The translations under genes were made by a program, and so were the position numbers. DNA of 64,000 bases from assembly GCA_900468065.1 (NCBI GenBank), contig UBTA01000068.1, positions 1 to 64,000 of the forward strand. Direction: 5' to 3'. A model generated the notes under the pieces. That model was not told where the DNA came from. It worked only from the letters and a program-made list of their open reading frames with translations, and did not search any database. Shown here piece after piece: positions 17,327 to 26,525 of the stretch. The stretch comes from Hyphomicrobiales bacterium (GTDB lineage Bacteria; Pseudomonadota; Alphaproteobacteria; Rhizobiales; Rhizobiaceae). Numbering within the stretch: the first letter of the stretch is position 1; each line of letters starts with the position of its first letter.

Positions 17327-18073
17327 TTATACAGCGCCTCCACTTGATTGTTCGGCGCGTGACCTGCGGAGGAGATAGAGGCCGTAGAGTGGGAGAACCG
17401 ATGCCAGCGCATAGAGTTCTGCAACGGTCCAAAGCTGGCCGCCAGGACTGGCATCAAGCATGAATATGCAGAAATCCCAGGCCGCATGCAGAACGATCAC
17501 GGGATAAAGCGAACCCGTTCTGATCCGGATGGCGATGAACAGAACACCAAGGCAAAAGGTGAAAATCGCCTGTGGGATTGCTGCGACGAAACCCGTCGAA
17601 AATCCGTTCAGCAGATGGACAAAACCGAACAGCAGGCTGGAAACCAGGACGGTTGACCGGATCGAGCAGCGCGACCGCAATGCTTTGAACAGGATTCCGC
17701 GGAACATCAGCTCTTCGGAAATACCGATCAGGAGCGTATTGATCAAGATGGAGGCTGTGACACCGGGGCCAGGAACGCCAAACAGCATCATCACGCAGAA
17801 GAAAAACACGATGTAGACCAGCGGTAGCCATAGCACGGATAGCGACTTCACCGAGACCGGTTCATTGAACCCGAGGTCATTCCAGCGGCAGATGAACGAA
17901 ATACCGAGGAGGAAGCCGATCGCAGCGACAAAGGCAGTGTGCACGCCCTGGCTGAGCGGATCGGTAGGGGAGCCATTGAAGCCGGCGCTGATCGCTCCAC
18001 CAATAACGGTGATCGCGGTCCATATCGCAAGGACAATCAGGGACAAGCCCAATCGATTGTTCGATATGGCCAT
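17327..18073 (-). CDS. CPBP-family intramembrane metalloprotease (Abi/CAAX-protease-like)
   Basis: 248 residues with about eight hydrophobic segments. The putative metal-binding motifs are present: ISEELMFRGILFKAL (EExxxR) at about 125, FGFVHLLNG (FxxxH) at about 155, and VLHAAWD in a later helix. Members cleave or process membrane or prenylated proteins, and some protect producers from bacteriocins, but roles in alpha-proteobacteria are mostly unknown. The ATG at 18073 has AAAGGAG eight bases upstream. The gene stands alone. Confidence 0.83.
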   Translation of the reverse strand: MAISNNRLGLSLIVLAIWTAITVIGGAISAGFNGSPTDPLSQGVHTAFVAAIGFLLGISFICRWNDLGFNEPVSVKSLSVLWLPLVYIVFFFCVMMLFGVPGPGVTASILINTLLIGISEELMFRGILFKALRSRCSIRSTVLVSSLLFGFVHLLNGFSTGFVAAIPQAIFTFCLGVLFIAIRIRTGSLYPVIVLHAAWDFCIFMLDASPGGQLWTVAELYALASVLPLYGLYLLRRSRAEQSSGGAV

Positions 18074-18248
18074 CGGGTACCCACTCCTTTCATCGCTTTC
18101 GGGCAGGCTTTGAAGCAGCCTCCAGACCTGGCTCCTATCAGCAAAGGTACCAATGGTTGAAGAGTGCAGTGCATGTTCAGTCTGTTGTCAGGTGAAACGT
18201 TGAGAGAGGCAAGCGGCACTTGTCGCCACGTAACGAAGGACGTTTCAT

Positions 18249-18683
18249 ATGGTTAGAATTCCACGCGCTATCCTGGCTACCGTCGCAGCAACCGCATTGA
18301 CGTTGATGGCTTCTTCCTCCTGGGCTGACACGACGATCAAGGTTCTTGAAAGTGGCGAGGGCGGCGGTGCAATGTCTCTGAAGCTTGATCCGGCAATGAT
18401 CAGCCCCGGTCCGGTCACCTTTTCCGTCCACAACGATGCCATCTCCGAAGAGCATGAAATGGTTGTGGTGAAGCTCAAATCTCCAGATCAGACGATTCCC
18501 TTGGTAAAGGCCAAGCACCGTATCGATGAAGGACAACTCAAGAGCATGGGCGAAGTTTCCGACCTGAAGCCGGGCGCCAGCGGAGAGCTTAAGGCAAACC
18601 TGAAAGCCGGAACCTATCTCGTTTTCTGCAACCTCAAGGGCCACTATGAAGCCGGCATGCAGACGACACTGATAGTGAAGTAA
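18249..18683 (+). CDS. Periplasmic cupredoxin-like copper protein
   Basis: 144 residues with a Sec signal peptide (ILATVAATALTLMASSSWA) and a single plastocyanin/azurin-like domain. The type-1 copper ligand set can be seen: His in SEEHEMVVV (about 77) and the C-terminal loop FCNLKGHYEAGM with Cys, His and Met (C-x5-H-x4-M). It probably carries electrons or copper in the periplasm. No partner oxidase is adjacent. A hairpin terminator lies just behind the gene. Confidence 0.85.
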   Translation: MVRIPRAILATVAATALTLMASSSWADTTIKVLESGEGGGAMSLKLDPAMISPGPVTFSVHNDAISEEHEMVVVKLKSPDQTIPLVKAKHRIDEGQLKSMGEVSDLKPGASGELKANLKAGTYLVFCNLKGHYEAGMQTTLIVK

Positions 18684-18693
18684 GGCGAAAACG

Positions 18694-18716
18694 AAGCGCC
18701 GGTGACGCCGGCGCTT
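18694..18716 (+). terminator. Hairpin terminator behind the cupredoxin gene
   Basis: AAGCGCCGG (18694-18702) and CCGGCGCTT (18708-18716) form a perfect 9-bp stem with a five-base loop, ten bases past the stop. The T-tract after it is short. Confidence 0.75.
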
Positions 18717-18801
18717 TCCAAGCCGTGACTATCGTTACCGGTCATTGCCGTCAGCACCTTCTCCCAGCGGGGGAAAACGGTGCCGACTGGCTGGGAAGCC
18801 C

Positions 18802-19719
18802 TCACGCCGCTTCGCGCACCAGGGCCTGCGCCATGCAATGAATGCCGCCGCCGGTTTTGGAGATTTCGCTCATGTCGATGGCGGCGACCTCGAAGCCGCG
18901 GGCGCGGAGTTTTTCGATCAGGGTTGTCGACGATGTCGGGGCGATGACGCGGTCGCGGCCGAGCGACATGAAGTTGCAGCCCAGCGCCATCGTGTCCTGG
19001 AAGGGCACGTCGATGATCTCGTGGCCCTTGGCCTTCAGCCAGTCGACGATGCCCGGCTCGGTGCAGGCAAGGCACACGGCCGTCAGCTTGGGGGCGATCG
19101 GCACGACCATCAGGTCGATATGCACGTAATATTCGTCGATGAAGGCAAGGCGCGTCTCCCAGCCCTCCTTTTGGAACCAGTCCTCGACCTGGCGGGCGCC
19201 TTCCTCCTGGGTGCGGGCGCCGCCGCAGCCGATCAGCACGACGCCGTCCTCGATGACGTTGAAATCGCCGCCCTCGAATGTGCCTGCCGTCACCATATCG
19301 TAGATGGGAATGCCGAGCTTTTCATAGGTGCGGATGGCCGCATAGTTTTCGCCGCGCCGCCACCAGTTGGCCATGGCGGTGATGATGGCACCATAGGGGG
19401 TCATGACGCTCGAATCGCGCGAATAGACCTGCATCGGCAGTTCCGGCGTTGGCTCGTGCCAGTGGATGTTCACGCCAAAATGCTCGTAGGCGGAAACCAG
19501 TTCCTTGTGCTGCGATTGCGCCACCTGGATATTGCAGGGTGCTTCGCGCAGATGCTTGCGCGACAGCGAACTGGTGGAGAGGTGCCTGAGATGAGCCGGC
19601 GAGCCGAGCAGCACGTCGGTCAAAGGATCGGTCTCGTTCTTGAAGCCCCAACGGGTGAGCGGCGCGGTGCCGCCCTTTGGATTGCGGCGCTGAAGCGAAA
19701 AGGGCTCGTTGAACTGCAT
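18802..19719 (-). CDS. Amidinotransferase-fold hydrolase (arginine deiminase/dimethylargininase-like)
   Basis: About 305 residues of the guanidine-modifying (pentein) superfamily. Seen are the repeated beta-propeller pattern, the acidic substrate-binding segments (YSRDSSVMTPYGAIITAM, AGTFEGGDFNVIEDG), a central EYYVHIDLMVVPIAP with catalytic His, and a C-terminal GGGIHCMAQALV with the nucleophile Cys. Such enzymes act on arginine, methylarginine, agmatine or other guanidino substrates. I chose the ATG at 19719, which has CCGGAGG upstream. It starts one base after the stop of the M20 hydrolase gene, so both are tightly coupled. The exact substrate is not known. Confidence 0.8.
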   Translation of the reverse strand: MQFNEPFSLQRRNPKGGTAPLTRWGFKNETDPLTDVLLGSPAHLRHLSTSSLSRKHLREAPCNIQVAQSQHKELVSAYEHFGVNIHWHEPTPELPMQVYSRDSSVMTPYGAIITAMANWWRRGENYAAIRTYEKLGIPIYDMVTAGTFEGGDFNVIEDGVVLIGCGGARTQEEGARQVEDWFQKEGWETRLAFIDEYYVHIDLMVVPIAPKLTAVCLACTEPGIVDWLKAKGHEIIDVPFQDTMALGCNFMSLGRDRVIAPTSSTTLIEKLRARGFEVAAIDMSEISKTGGGIHCMAQALVREAA

Positions 19720-19720
19720 G

Positions 19721-21307
19721 TCATGCCTCCGGGGTTGAGGGTTTGGGGATCCACCAGTCGCGGCCACGGGCTGTGGTCACATATTCGGGCCAGCGGAAGT
19801 GGATGGGTGGTTGGTAGTCGCAAAGCGGTGGGATCCATTTGGATCCGCCGATGCCGCCGCCGGTGCGCGCGATAAACTCGGTTTTGGCGGCTTGGCGAAG
19901 GCTCTCGTCTTGCAAAAGTCGGAGGGCGGAAACCGCAAGGGTCCGGGCGGCGCAGAACACGGTCGGGTCGATCGTGGCGGGTATGCCGCCGAGCGCATTG
20001 GAAACCCAGACGGGATAGGTATAGCCGGCCGGTGCCATCAGCGCCGGGCGGGCGATGTAAAAGCGGGCGGTCGGCACATGCCAGCTCATGTCGGTGTAAT
20101 CGTCCGAGGTGGAGTTCAGCTGCGATGGGGCGAGATCGCGCCGCAGGATGGCTTCGGCGTCCTGCGGGGCGACCAGTTTTTCCATCTCGTCGATGAAGGG
20201 ATTTTCCATCGCCTCTACACCCAGATTGGTCTGGATTTCGCGGGCGGCTGTGCGTGCCGTCTCATCCCAGCGCGGGGGGCCGACGTTCTGGAGGGCGTCC
20301 CAGACGAGAGTGGCCATTGCGTGATTGGCCAGGCCGGGCCGGGATTTAGAGACCCAGTGGCGTTCATGGCGGCAGCCAGTCATGGCCGCCGCCGCCGCCG
20401 CGTTGCGGTCGAGCACCGTGGCCACTTGCTCGGCCATGGCGATGGTCGGCACGCGGATCATATATTGGATTTCGGCAAGGCCGGCCGGCAGATTGTCGGC
20501 GGTTGCCTGCCCTGCCGTCAGAATCGCCTCGCTGATCGACCAGCCGCCCTGATGGGTGAGCATCGAATCGCGCAGGGCCTTGGACGCCATGTACATGGTC
20601 ATCAGCGCATCGTTGGCACCGGGCGCCCGCACGGCGGAGTGCGATTGCGGGATCGGTGCGTCGTCGCTGCGGCCCCAGGCTTCCGGCTGGTCGCAGACGA
20701 AGCGGTAGATCATCGAATAGGCCGCACCGCAATGGGTATCCCAACGCACTGTATTGCACATCGGCAGCATGTAGAACGGGTGGAACGAGAACATGCCGGC
20801 TAAACCGTCATAATAGCCCTTGGCCGCATGGATCGGCTTGGAACCGCGGACTTTTTCAGCCGGTTCGCCGGTGAAACGCAGGGTGCCTTTGATGTTGTGC
20901 CGCTGCATCGCAGCTTTGGTGGCGAGCAGGCCACCGAGCGCGCCGATGCCGAGCGCCGAATGCGGATCGGTATGGCCCCCGGCCTCGAAGCTAAGGTTGT
21001 CTCGCGGCTGTCTTCTGGTCGTTGCCGCCTGGCAATTTCCCGGCACAGCGTCGTATTCGCCGTACATGCCGATGACCGGGCCGGGACCATTGCTCCATTC
21101 GGCGCAAAAAGCCGTCGGCATGCCGGCCGAGCCTTCCTCGACGGAGAAGCCCTGTTTGCGCAGCAGATCGACATACCAGGCGGCGGATTCGTATTCGCGC
21201 CAAGCCGTTTCACCGAATGAGAAAATCCGCGCCGTCCATTCCGACAGATCGGCCCGGATGGTCTCGACATAGGTCAGGGCAGATGCCTGGGCGGCGGATA
21301 TCGGCAC
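19721..21307 (-). CDS. M20-family amidohydrolase (AbgB/aminobenzoyl-glutamate hydrolase-like)
   Basis: 528 residues. It contains metallopeptidase features: IGMYGEYDAVPG (metal-binding Asp region), AGGHTDPHSALGIGALGG (His), TGEPAEKVRGSKP (Glu) and WDTHCGAAYSMIYRF in the dimerisation domain. Family members cleave amide bonds of N-acyl or aromatic amino-acid conjugates. The likely start is GTG at 21307. It is the first gene of a minus-strand unit with the amidinohydrolase-fold gene and is divergent from a LysR gene. I infer that it releases a guanidino amino acid from a conjugate, but this rests on context only. Confidence 0.83.
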   Translation of the reverse strand: MPISAAQASALTYVETIRADLSEWTARIFSFGETAWREYESAAWYVDLLRKQGFSVEEGSAGMPTAFCAEWSNGPGPVIGMYGEYDAVPGNCQAATTRRQPRDNLSFEAGGHTDPHSALGIGALGGLLATKAAMQRHNIKGTLRFTGEPAEKVRGSKPIHAAKGYYDGLAGMFSFHPFYMLPMCNTVRWDTHCGAAYSMIYRFVCDQPEAWGRSDDAPIPQSHSAVRAPGANDALMTMYMASKALRDSMLTHQGGWSISEAILTAGQATADNLPAGLAEIQYMIRVPTIAMAEQVATVLDRNAAAAAAMTGCRHERHWVSKSRPGLANHAMATLVWDALQNVGPPRWDETARTAAREIQTNLGVEAMENPFIDEMEKLVAPQDAEAILRRDLAPSQLNSTSDDYTDMSWHVPTARFYIARPALMAPAGYTYPVWVSNALGGIPATIDPTVFCAARTLAVSALRLLQDESLRQAAKTEFIARTGGGIGGSKWIPPLCDYQPPIHFRWPEYVTTARGRDWWIPKPSTPEA

Positions 21308-21400
21308 GAGGGTTCGTTTCGCTGGAGAGATCGGCTGAGATGCTGGGGTCAGTTAAGCGCCGATCCGGTTCTCGAAAAAGTGAAATGTTTTCCCGCCTTC

Positions 21401-21417
21401 GACAAATTAAGTTCGCC
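21401..21417. promoter_or_regulatory. Candidate LysR operator in the divergent promoter
   Basis: GACAAATTAAGTTCGCC lies between the M20 gene and lysR. Its reverse complement matches 13 of 17 bases (counted by eye) of the palindrome at 22392-22408 in front of the ABC operon. The shared motif suggests one regulator for both units. Confidence 0.4.
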
Positions 21418-21465
21418 AATGCTCAAAATCCGGACTAGCCTTTCGTTGAAATCAGGAGGGAGCCG

Positions 21466-22362
21466 ATGCAGAGAGTTCCATCGACACAGGCATTGCGTGC
21501 GCTGGAGAGTTTTGCACGCCACGGCACGGTCTGGAAGGCCGCTGACGAGCTGAACCTGACGCGCAGCGCCATCAGCCATCAGCTGCGCTTGCTGGAGCGG
21601 GAACTCGGTTTCCAGATTTTCAACCGGGTCGGCACGCGCATCGAACTGACGGAGCAGGGGCTCGGTTATGCCGCCGATATACGGCAGGCGCTGAACGCCA
21701 TTGCAGGGTCCGCGTCGCGCCATGCCAGCCGCGGCGTCAGTGGCTCGATCACCGTCAGCTGCCCGCCGGGCTTTGCCTCCAACTGGCTGTGCAGCTATAT
21801 CTCGCACTTCCGTGACGCCTATCCGGACGTTCGCATTTCTATCGTCACGCCGCGCCGGCTCGACGATATCAGCAATCCCGATGTTGACGTGTTCATCGCG
21901 TTCGGGACGGGAAACTGGCCATCAATGCAGGTTGAGCTTATCATCGAGGTGGAATTTGCACCGCTCTGCAGCCCAGTCTTGCTCAACAAGATCGGCGGAT
22001 TGAATGAACCCGGCGACATCAAGAAGATGTGCCTGCTGCACCTCACCGACTATGAGGACTGGGAGACCTGGCTGGCACTGGCGGGCGTTGACCAGAGCTA
22101 CGCTTCTTCCGGCATTGTCTTTTCTGACATGAACCTGGTTTTCGCCGCGACGCTCTCGGGGCAGGGCGTTGCGGTGGGTGATCGCTTTACCTGCCGGCAC
22201 GCCATGAACAGTGGCCAATTGGTGCAGCCATTCGACATCAGCATCAATTCCAGCCGCTCCTATTATCTGGTGACATCGGAGGCGAAAGCCGACAATCAGG
22301 CCGTCGTGGCCTTCAGTTCGTGGCTGCGCTCGCAAATGCTCAAAAATGACGCAGATGCCTAG
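21466..22362 (+). CDS. LysR-family transcriptional regulator (GcvA-like)
   Basis: 298 residues. The N-terminal winged HTH (ALRALESFARHGTVWKAADELNLTRSAISHQLRLLERELG) is typical of the GcvA/AmpR branch, followed by a periplasmic-binding-like effector domain (about 95-290). It has AGGAGGGAG before the ATG. It lies between the divergent M20/amidinohydrolase unit and the downstream ABC operon, and related palindromic sites are present in both promoter regions, so it probably controls both in response to the imported compound. Confidence 0.88.
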   Translation: MQRVPSTQALRALESFARHGTVWKAADELNLTRSAISHQLRLLERELGFQIFNRVGTRIELTEQGLGYAADIRQALNAIAGSASRHASRGVSGSITVSCPPGFASNWLCSYISHFRDAYPDVRISIVTPRRLDDISNPDVDVFIAFGTGNWPSMQVELIIEVEFAPLCSPVLLNKIGGLNEPGDIKKMCLLHLTDYEDWETWLALAGVDQSYASSGIVFSDMNLVFAATLSGQGVAVGDRFTCRHAMNSGQLVQPFDISINSSRSYYLVTSEAKADNQAVVAFSSWLRSQMLKNDADA

Positions 22363-22391
22363 TCGCGACGCCTAGGGAGCAGGCGGGTTTT

Positions 22392-22409
22392 GGCAAATTA
22401 TATTTGTCC
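22392..22409. promoter_or_regulatory. Palindromic operator candidate before the ABC operon
   Basis: GGCAAATTATATTTGTCC is an imperfect palindrome (GGCAAAT against ATTTGTCC) lying about 75-90 bases before the ATPase start. It resembles the element at 21401-21417. Confidence 0.45.
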
Positions 22410-22481
22410 AAGCGGCGAAAAGATTTCGTTTGTCCTGTTGCTAAAACACTCCTACGATTTCGATGTTGAAAAGGAGCGTCG

Positions 22482-23555
22482 ATGAAGAGCGGACACGAGG
22501 CGGCCGAAATCACAGCAAGCGGGATAGGCAAGGCCTATGGCGATTTCCATGCCCTGCGTGATATCTCGCTGACGATTGGCTCCGGTGAATTCCTGACGCT
22601 TCTTGGGCCCTCCGGCTCAGGTAAAAGCACATTCCTGATGATCCTGGCCGGCTTCGAGACGCCGACATCCGGGAGCTTGCGGAAAAACGGCTCCGACATT
22701 ACCGGCGTGCCCGCCGAAAAACGCGCCTTCGGCATGGTCTTTCAGGGCTACGCGCTGTTTCCGCATATGACCGTCGAACAGAACATTGCCTTTCCGCTGC
22801 AGGTGCAGGGACGCCCGGACAGCGATATAAAGCGCAGCGTCAATACGATCATCGATCGCGTCGGCTTACGCGGACATGAGACGAAGCGGCCGTCTGGACT
22901 TTCCGGCGGTCAGCAGCAGCGGGTTGCGCTGGCGCGCGCACTGGTCTTCGAGCCCTCCGTACTTCTGCTCGACGAGCCGTTTTCGGCGCTCGACAAGAAC
23001 CTGCGTTCCTCTATGCAGGAGGAGGTGCGGCGGCTGCATCAGGAGACCGGCACGACCTTCGTGTTCGTCACCCACGACCAGTCAGAGGCCCTAGCGCTCT
23101 CGACCCGCATCGGCATTTTCAATCATGGGCAGTTGCAGCAACTGGGCACGCCGAAGGATGTCTACGAGCGGCCGGCCAACCGGTTCGTCGCGGAATTCCT
23201 GGGCGACGTGAATTTCCTGTCGCTCTCCGGGGTAAAGGCAACGGCTGATGGTGCCGAGGGACTGTTCGAAGGGCATCCGATGCGGATATCGGCACCCGGC
23301 CAGGCCGTCAGCGAGTATTTCGCCATCCGGCCCGAACATATGGTGATGTTCGAACAGCCGCCTGGCGAGGGAAATATGCTGAAGGCGGAGATCGGCGAAA
23401 TCACCTATCTCGGTGCCGAAACGCGCTTTGGCCTGAAGACACCGGGCGGTATCGATCTCGTTTTGCAGATGCCGACGCGGGAGGTGAAGAGCGCCTTCCA
23501 GCCAGGACGGCAGGTCTGGGCCGGCTGGCCCGCCAACCAGGGTTTCTTTCTGTAA
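22482..23555 (+). CDS. ABC transporter ATP-binding protein, spermidine/putrescine type (PotA-like)
   Basis: 357 residues. It powers uptake by the following binding protein and two permeases. Motifs in order: Walker [10 protein letters not shown] (about 43), Q-loop GMVFQGYALFP, signature LSGGQQQRVALARAL, Walker B VLLLDEPFSALD, switch VTHDQSEA, then a C-terminal TOBE-type domain (about 250-357). AAGGAG precedes the ATG. First gene of a putative five-gene operon ending with the ThDP decarboxylase. Confidence 0.92.
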   Translation: MKSGHEAAEITASGIGKAYGDFHALRDISLTIGSGEFLTLLGPSGSGKSTFLMILAGFETPTSGSLRKNGSDITGVPAEKRAFGMVFQGYALFPHMTVEQNIAFPLQVQGRPDSDIKRSVNTIIDRVGLRGHETKRPSGLSGGQQQRVALARALVFEPSVLLLDEPFSALDKNLRSSMQEEVRRLHQETGTTFVFVTHDQSEALALSTRIGIFNHGQLQQLGTPKDVYERPANRFVAEFLGDVNFLSLSGVKATADGAEGLFEGHPMRISAPGQAVSEYFAIRPEHMVMFEQPPGEGNMLKAEIGEITYLGAETRFGLKTPGGIDLVLQMPTREVKSAFQPGRQVWAGWPANQGFFL

Positions 23556-23622
23556 GTGCTTTGCAGTGCATGACACGAGCGACGCCGATAAAGGCGCGCC
23601 GCAAAAACCAGAGGAGAACGGC

Positions 23623-24702
23623 ATGAGCGAAATATTGGCAAATGGCGGCATGTCCCGCCGCAGGTTCACCCAGCTGGCGGGGCTGTTTCTGTCCGTCAGC
23701 CCGATCGCGCTTGGCGCGAAGCGCGGCTGGGCAGCAGAAGGTGAACTGGTTTTCGTCAACTGGGGCGGCGATGCCGGACCCGCCTATGACAAGGCTTATG
23801 GCGCGCCCTTTAAGGAAGAAGCCGGCATCACCGTGAAGGAGGACGGCTCGGGCCCGACCGAAGGTGCTGTCGCGGCACAATTCTCAAGCGGCAAGCCGGC
23901 CTGGGATATCGTCGATATCGATCCCTTCTCGGCCGAGGCGCTCGGCAAGAAAGGCATGATGGAGCCGATCGACTACAAGATCGTTGATAAGACGAAGATG
24001 CGTGAAGGCTTCGGCTGGGAGTTCTCCGCCTCGACCTATTTCTTCTCCTACATCATCGCCTATGACGCCTCGAAATTCGGTGACAAGGTGCCGACCGGCA
24101 TGGCGGATTTCTTCGACGTCGAGAAATTCCCCGGCAAGCGCTCGCTCTACAAGTGGGGTGCGGGCATGTGGGAAGCAGCGCTTCTCGCCGATGGCGTTGA
24201 GCCGGCGAAACTCTATCCGCTCGATCTCGAGCGCGCCCACAAGAAGATCGCTGCCTTCAAGGACAATGTGGTTTCCTATTGGGGTGGCGGCGCCGAAAGC
24301 CAGTCGGTGCTCCTGAACGGCGAAGCCTCGATGGCGTTGATCTGGTCAACCCGCGCCGGCCTGATCGAAAAGGATTCCGGCGGCTCGATCAAGTTCGTCT
24401 GGGATCAGGGCCTGATTTCGCCCGGCGCCATGGGCGTGATCAAGGGCAATCCGGGCGGCAAGGACAACGCCATGAAGTTCATCGCTTCGGCGCAGGACCC
24501 GAAGAAACAGGTGATCATGTTCGAGATGCTCGGCCAGGGGCCGGCAAACCCGGCTGCCGACGCGCTGTTGACGCCGGAACAGGCGCGTCTCAGCCCTGTC
24601 GATCCGGCCAACATGTCCAAACAGATTGCGCTCGACATGGCTTGGTACGAGACCAATTACGGCCCAGCACTGGACGAGTACACGAAGATCATTTCGGCCT
24701 AA
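23623..24702 (+). CDS. ABC transporter substrate-binding protein (PotD/extracellular-binding family 1 type)
   Basis: About 359 residues. A twin-arginine signal (SRRRFTQLAGLFLSVSPIALG) suggests Tat export. The mature part starts EGELVFVNWGGDAGPAYDKAYGAPF, a pattern of the spermidine/putrescine-type binding proteins in rhizobia. I chose the ATG at 23623, preceded by AGAGGAG; the upstream frame has no signal peptide. The ligand is unknown, and neighbours suggest a cationic or guanidino compound. Confidence 0.88.
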   Translation: MSEILANGGMSRRRFTQLAGLFLSVSPIALGAKRGWAAEGELVFVNWGGDAGPAYDKAYGAPFKEEAGITVKEDGSGPTEGAVAAQFSSGKPAWDIVDIDPFSAEALGKKGMMEPIDYKIVDKTKMREGFGWEFSASTYFFSYIIAYDASKFGDKVPTGMADFFDVEKFPGKRSLYKWGAGMWEAALLADGVEPAKLYPLDLERAHKKIAAFKDNVVSYWGGGAESQSVLLNGEASMALIWSTRAGLIEKDSGGSIKFVWDQGLISPGAMGVIKGNPGGKDNAMKFIASAQDPKKQVIMFEMLGQGPANPAADALLTPEQARLSPVDPANMSKQIALDMAWYETNYGPALDEYTKIISA

Positions 24703-24714
24703 CGCAACAGTAAA

Positions 24715-24824
24715 GCCCCTCATCCGGCCTGTCGGCCACCTTCTCCCCGTAAACGGGGCGAAGGGACACGGCGACCTCTGTCGTTCCTCTCCCCGCCTGC
24801 GGGGAGAGGGTTAGGGTGAGGGGC
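24715..24824. repeat. RIME-like intergenic palindromic repeat
   Basis: The stretch begins GCCCCTCATCCGGCC and ends GGGTGAGGGGC, so its ends are inverted repeats. It holds two inner palindromes: CTTCTCCCCG with CGGGGCGAAG, and CTCTCCCCGCC with GCGGGGAGAG. This fits the rhizobial intergenic mosaic elements known from Rhizobium and Agrobacterium. It sits between the binding-protein and permease genes, where its hairpins could alter mRNA stability or expression ratio. Confidence 0.8.
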
Positions 24825-24852
24825 AATTTCACCGAAAGAAAGGAGAGCCTCC

Positions 24853-25680
24853 ATGAAATCCGATAAACTGAAATCGGCGCTCCTGCTTGGGCCTCTCGTG
24901 CTGTTTCTCGGCCTTGCCTATCTCGTTCCTTTCCTCGGTGTCATGCAGTGGAGCGTCACCCTGCCGGAGCCTGGGTTTTCACAATATGGCAAGGCAGTCA
25001 CCGATCCGCTGATCCAGTCGGTGTTTTTCCGCACGTTCCGCATCTGTCTAATCGTCACCGTCTGCGCGGTGGCAGCTGCTTATGCGATTGCCTATGTCTG
25101 GGTGCGCGGCACACCGGCACAACGGCTGGTGACAGAGCTTTGCATTCTCATTCCATTCTGGATCTCGGTGCTGACCCGCGCCTTCGGTTGGGTGGCGCTT
25201 TTGTCCAATCGCGGGTTGATCAACACTTGGCTGCAAGCGGCCGGCATCATTTCCGAGCCGCTGACGATGGTGCGCAACGAGTTCGGCGTCGTGCTCGGCA
25301 TGGCGCATTTTCTCATACCGTTTGCCGTCTTTCCGATCGCCTCCGCCATGCGCAGTCTTGACGAGCGCGTATTCCTCGCCGCCCGCGGCATGGGTGCGTC
25401 GCGGCTGCGGATTTTCTGGTCAATCTTCGTGCCGATGACGCTGCCGGGCATTTTCGGCGCCGGGCTGATGGTCTTCGTCTTCGCGCTCGGTTTCTTCATC
25501 ACGCCGGCCATTCTTGGCGGCGGCCGTAGCGTCATGATCGCCGAGCTGATCTACTTGCGCCTGTTCCAGAGCCCGGACTGGGGTCTGGGCGCTGCGATCA
25601 GCGTCATCCTCATGCTGATTGTCGGTGCTCTCCTGATCCTGATGCTGCGGTTGGTGCGGCCGAACAAGATGCTGGGTTGA
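24853..25680 (+). CDS. ABC transporter permease (PotB-like)
   Basis: 275 residues with six hydrophobic helices and the permease EAA-type loop (SLDERVFLAARGMGASRLRIFWSIF at about 170-195) that contacts the ATPase. It forms the membrane channel with the next gene product. AAAGGAGAGCC lies before the ATG. Separated from the binding-protein gene by the RIME-like repeat. Confidence 0.9.
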   Translation: MKSDKLKSALLLGPLVLFLGLAYLVPFLGVMQWSVTLPEPGFSQYGKAVTDPLIQSVFFRTFRICLIVTVCAVAAAYAIAYVWVRGTPAQRLVTELCILIPFWISVLTRAFGWVALLSNRGLINTWLQAAGIISEPLTMVRNEFGVVLGMAHFLIPFAVFPIASAMRSLDERVFLAARGMGASRLRIFWSIFVPMTLPGIFGAGLMVFVFALGFFITPAILGGGRSVMIAELIYLRLFQSPDWGLGAAISVILMLIVGALLILMLRLVRPNKMLG

Positions 25681-25684
25681 GTCG

Positions 25685-26491
25685 ATGTCGATGAAGCCCA
25701 CACCGATTGCCGTTTTCCTCGCTTTTGCGGTGGCTCTATTCCTGCTTTTGCCGCTGATTGCGGTCGTGCCGGTCTCCTTCACCCCCGCGCGCTTCCTGTC
25801 GATGCCGACCGATATCTGGTCACTCAGGCACTATCAGGCGCTCCTCGACAATCCGGCCTGGCTGCAGAGTATCTGGCTCAGCCTGCGTATCGGTATCCTG
25901 AGTTCGGTGATCGCGACGCTTTTGGCGCTAATGTTCAGCCTTGGAATCTGGATGTTCCGGCCGTGGTTCGGCAGCCTGCTGTTCGGCTTCGTGCTTTTGC
26001 CGATGGTGGCGCCGCCGGTGGTGTCCGCCATCACGCTGTATTTCTTCCTGACGACCCTGTCCAAGGTCAACGACATCGTCGCCTATGATACCTGGGTGGG
26101 GGTCGCCATCGCCCATGCTGTCATGATTGCGCCGTTCGCGGTTGTGATGGTGTCGGTTGCCCTGGCGCAGGTGGACCGGCGGATCGATCTGGCGGCGCGC
26201 GGTTTCGGCGCCTCCGTCAGCCAGCGGATATTCAGGGTCATTCTGCCGAACATCAAGTTCGGCGTGTTCACCGCCTTCTTCCTCTCCTTCGTACTCTCCT
26301 GGGAAGAGATCGGCGTGACGCTGTTCATCACCAGTGTCGATGCCGTGACCCTGCCGCGGATGATGTGGATGGGGCTGCGCGACAATATCGATCCGGCCAT
26401 CGCAGCAATCTCGGTGATCCTGATTATCATCGTCATCACGGTCATCCTGGCCAAAACCGCCATCACCTTCAAGCTTTCCCGCAAATCCTGA
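25685..26491 (+). CDS. ABC transporter permease (PotC-like)
   Basis: 268 residues, six hydrophobic helices, EAA-type loop QVDRRIDLAARGFGASVSQRIFRVI at about 160-185. It starts four bases after the upstream permease stop, which shows co-translation. Second half of the heterodimeric membrane channel of the polyamine-type importer. Confidence 0.9.
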   Translation: MSMKPTPIAVFLAFAVALFLLLPLIAVVPVSFTPARFLSMPTDIWSLRHYQALLDNPAWLQSIWLSLRIGILSSVIATLLALMFSLGIWMFRPWFGSLLFGFVLLPMVAPPVVSAITLYFFLTTLSKVNDIVAYDTWVGVAIAHAVMIAPFAVVMVSVALAQVDRRIDLAARGFGASVSQRIFRVILPNIKFGVFTAFFLSFVLSWEEIGVTLFITSVDAVTLPRMMWMGLRDNIDPAIAAISVILIIIVITVILAKTAITFKLSRKS

Positions 26492-26525
26492 CGGCGACGT
26501 CCTTTGAATATTGCGCGCTGGGCGA

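Noticed and set aside
19799..20803. 334-codon plus-strand open frame
   Set aside because: Antisense shadow of the M20 amidohydrolase.
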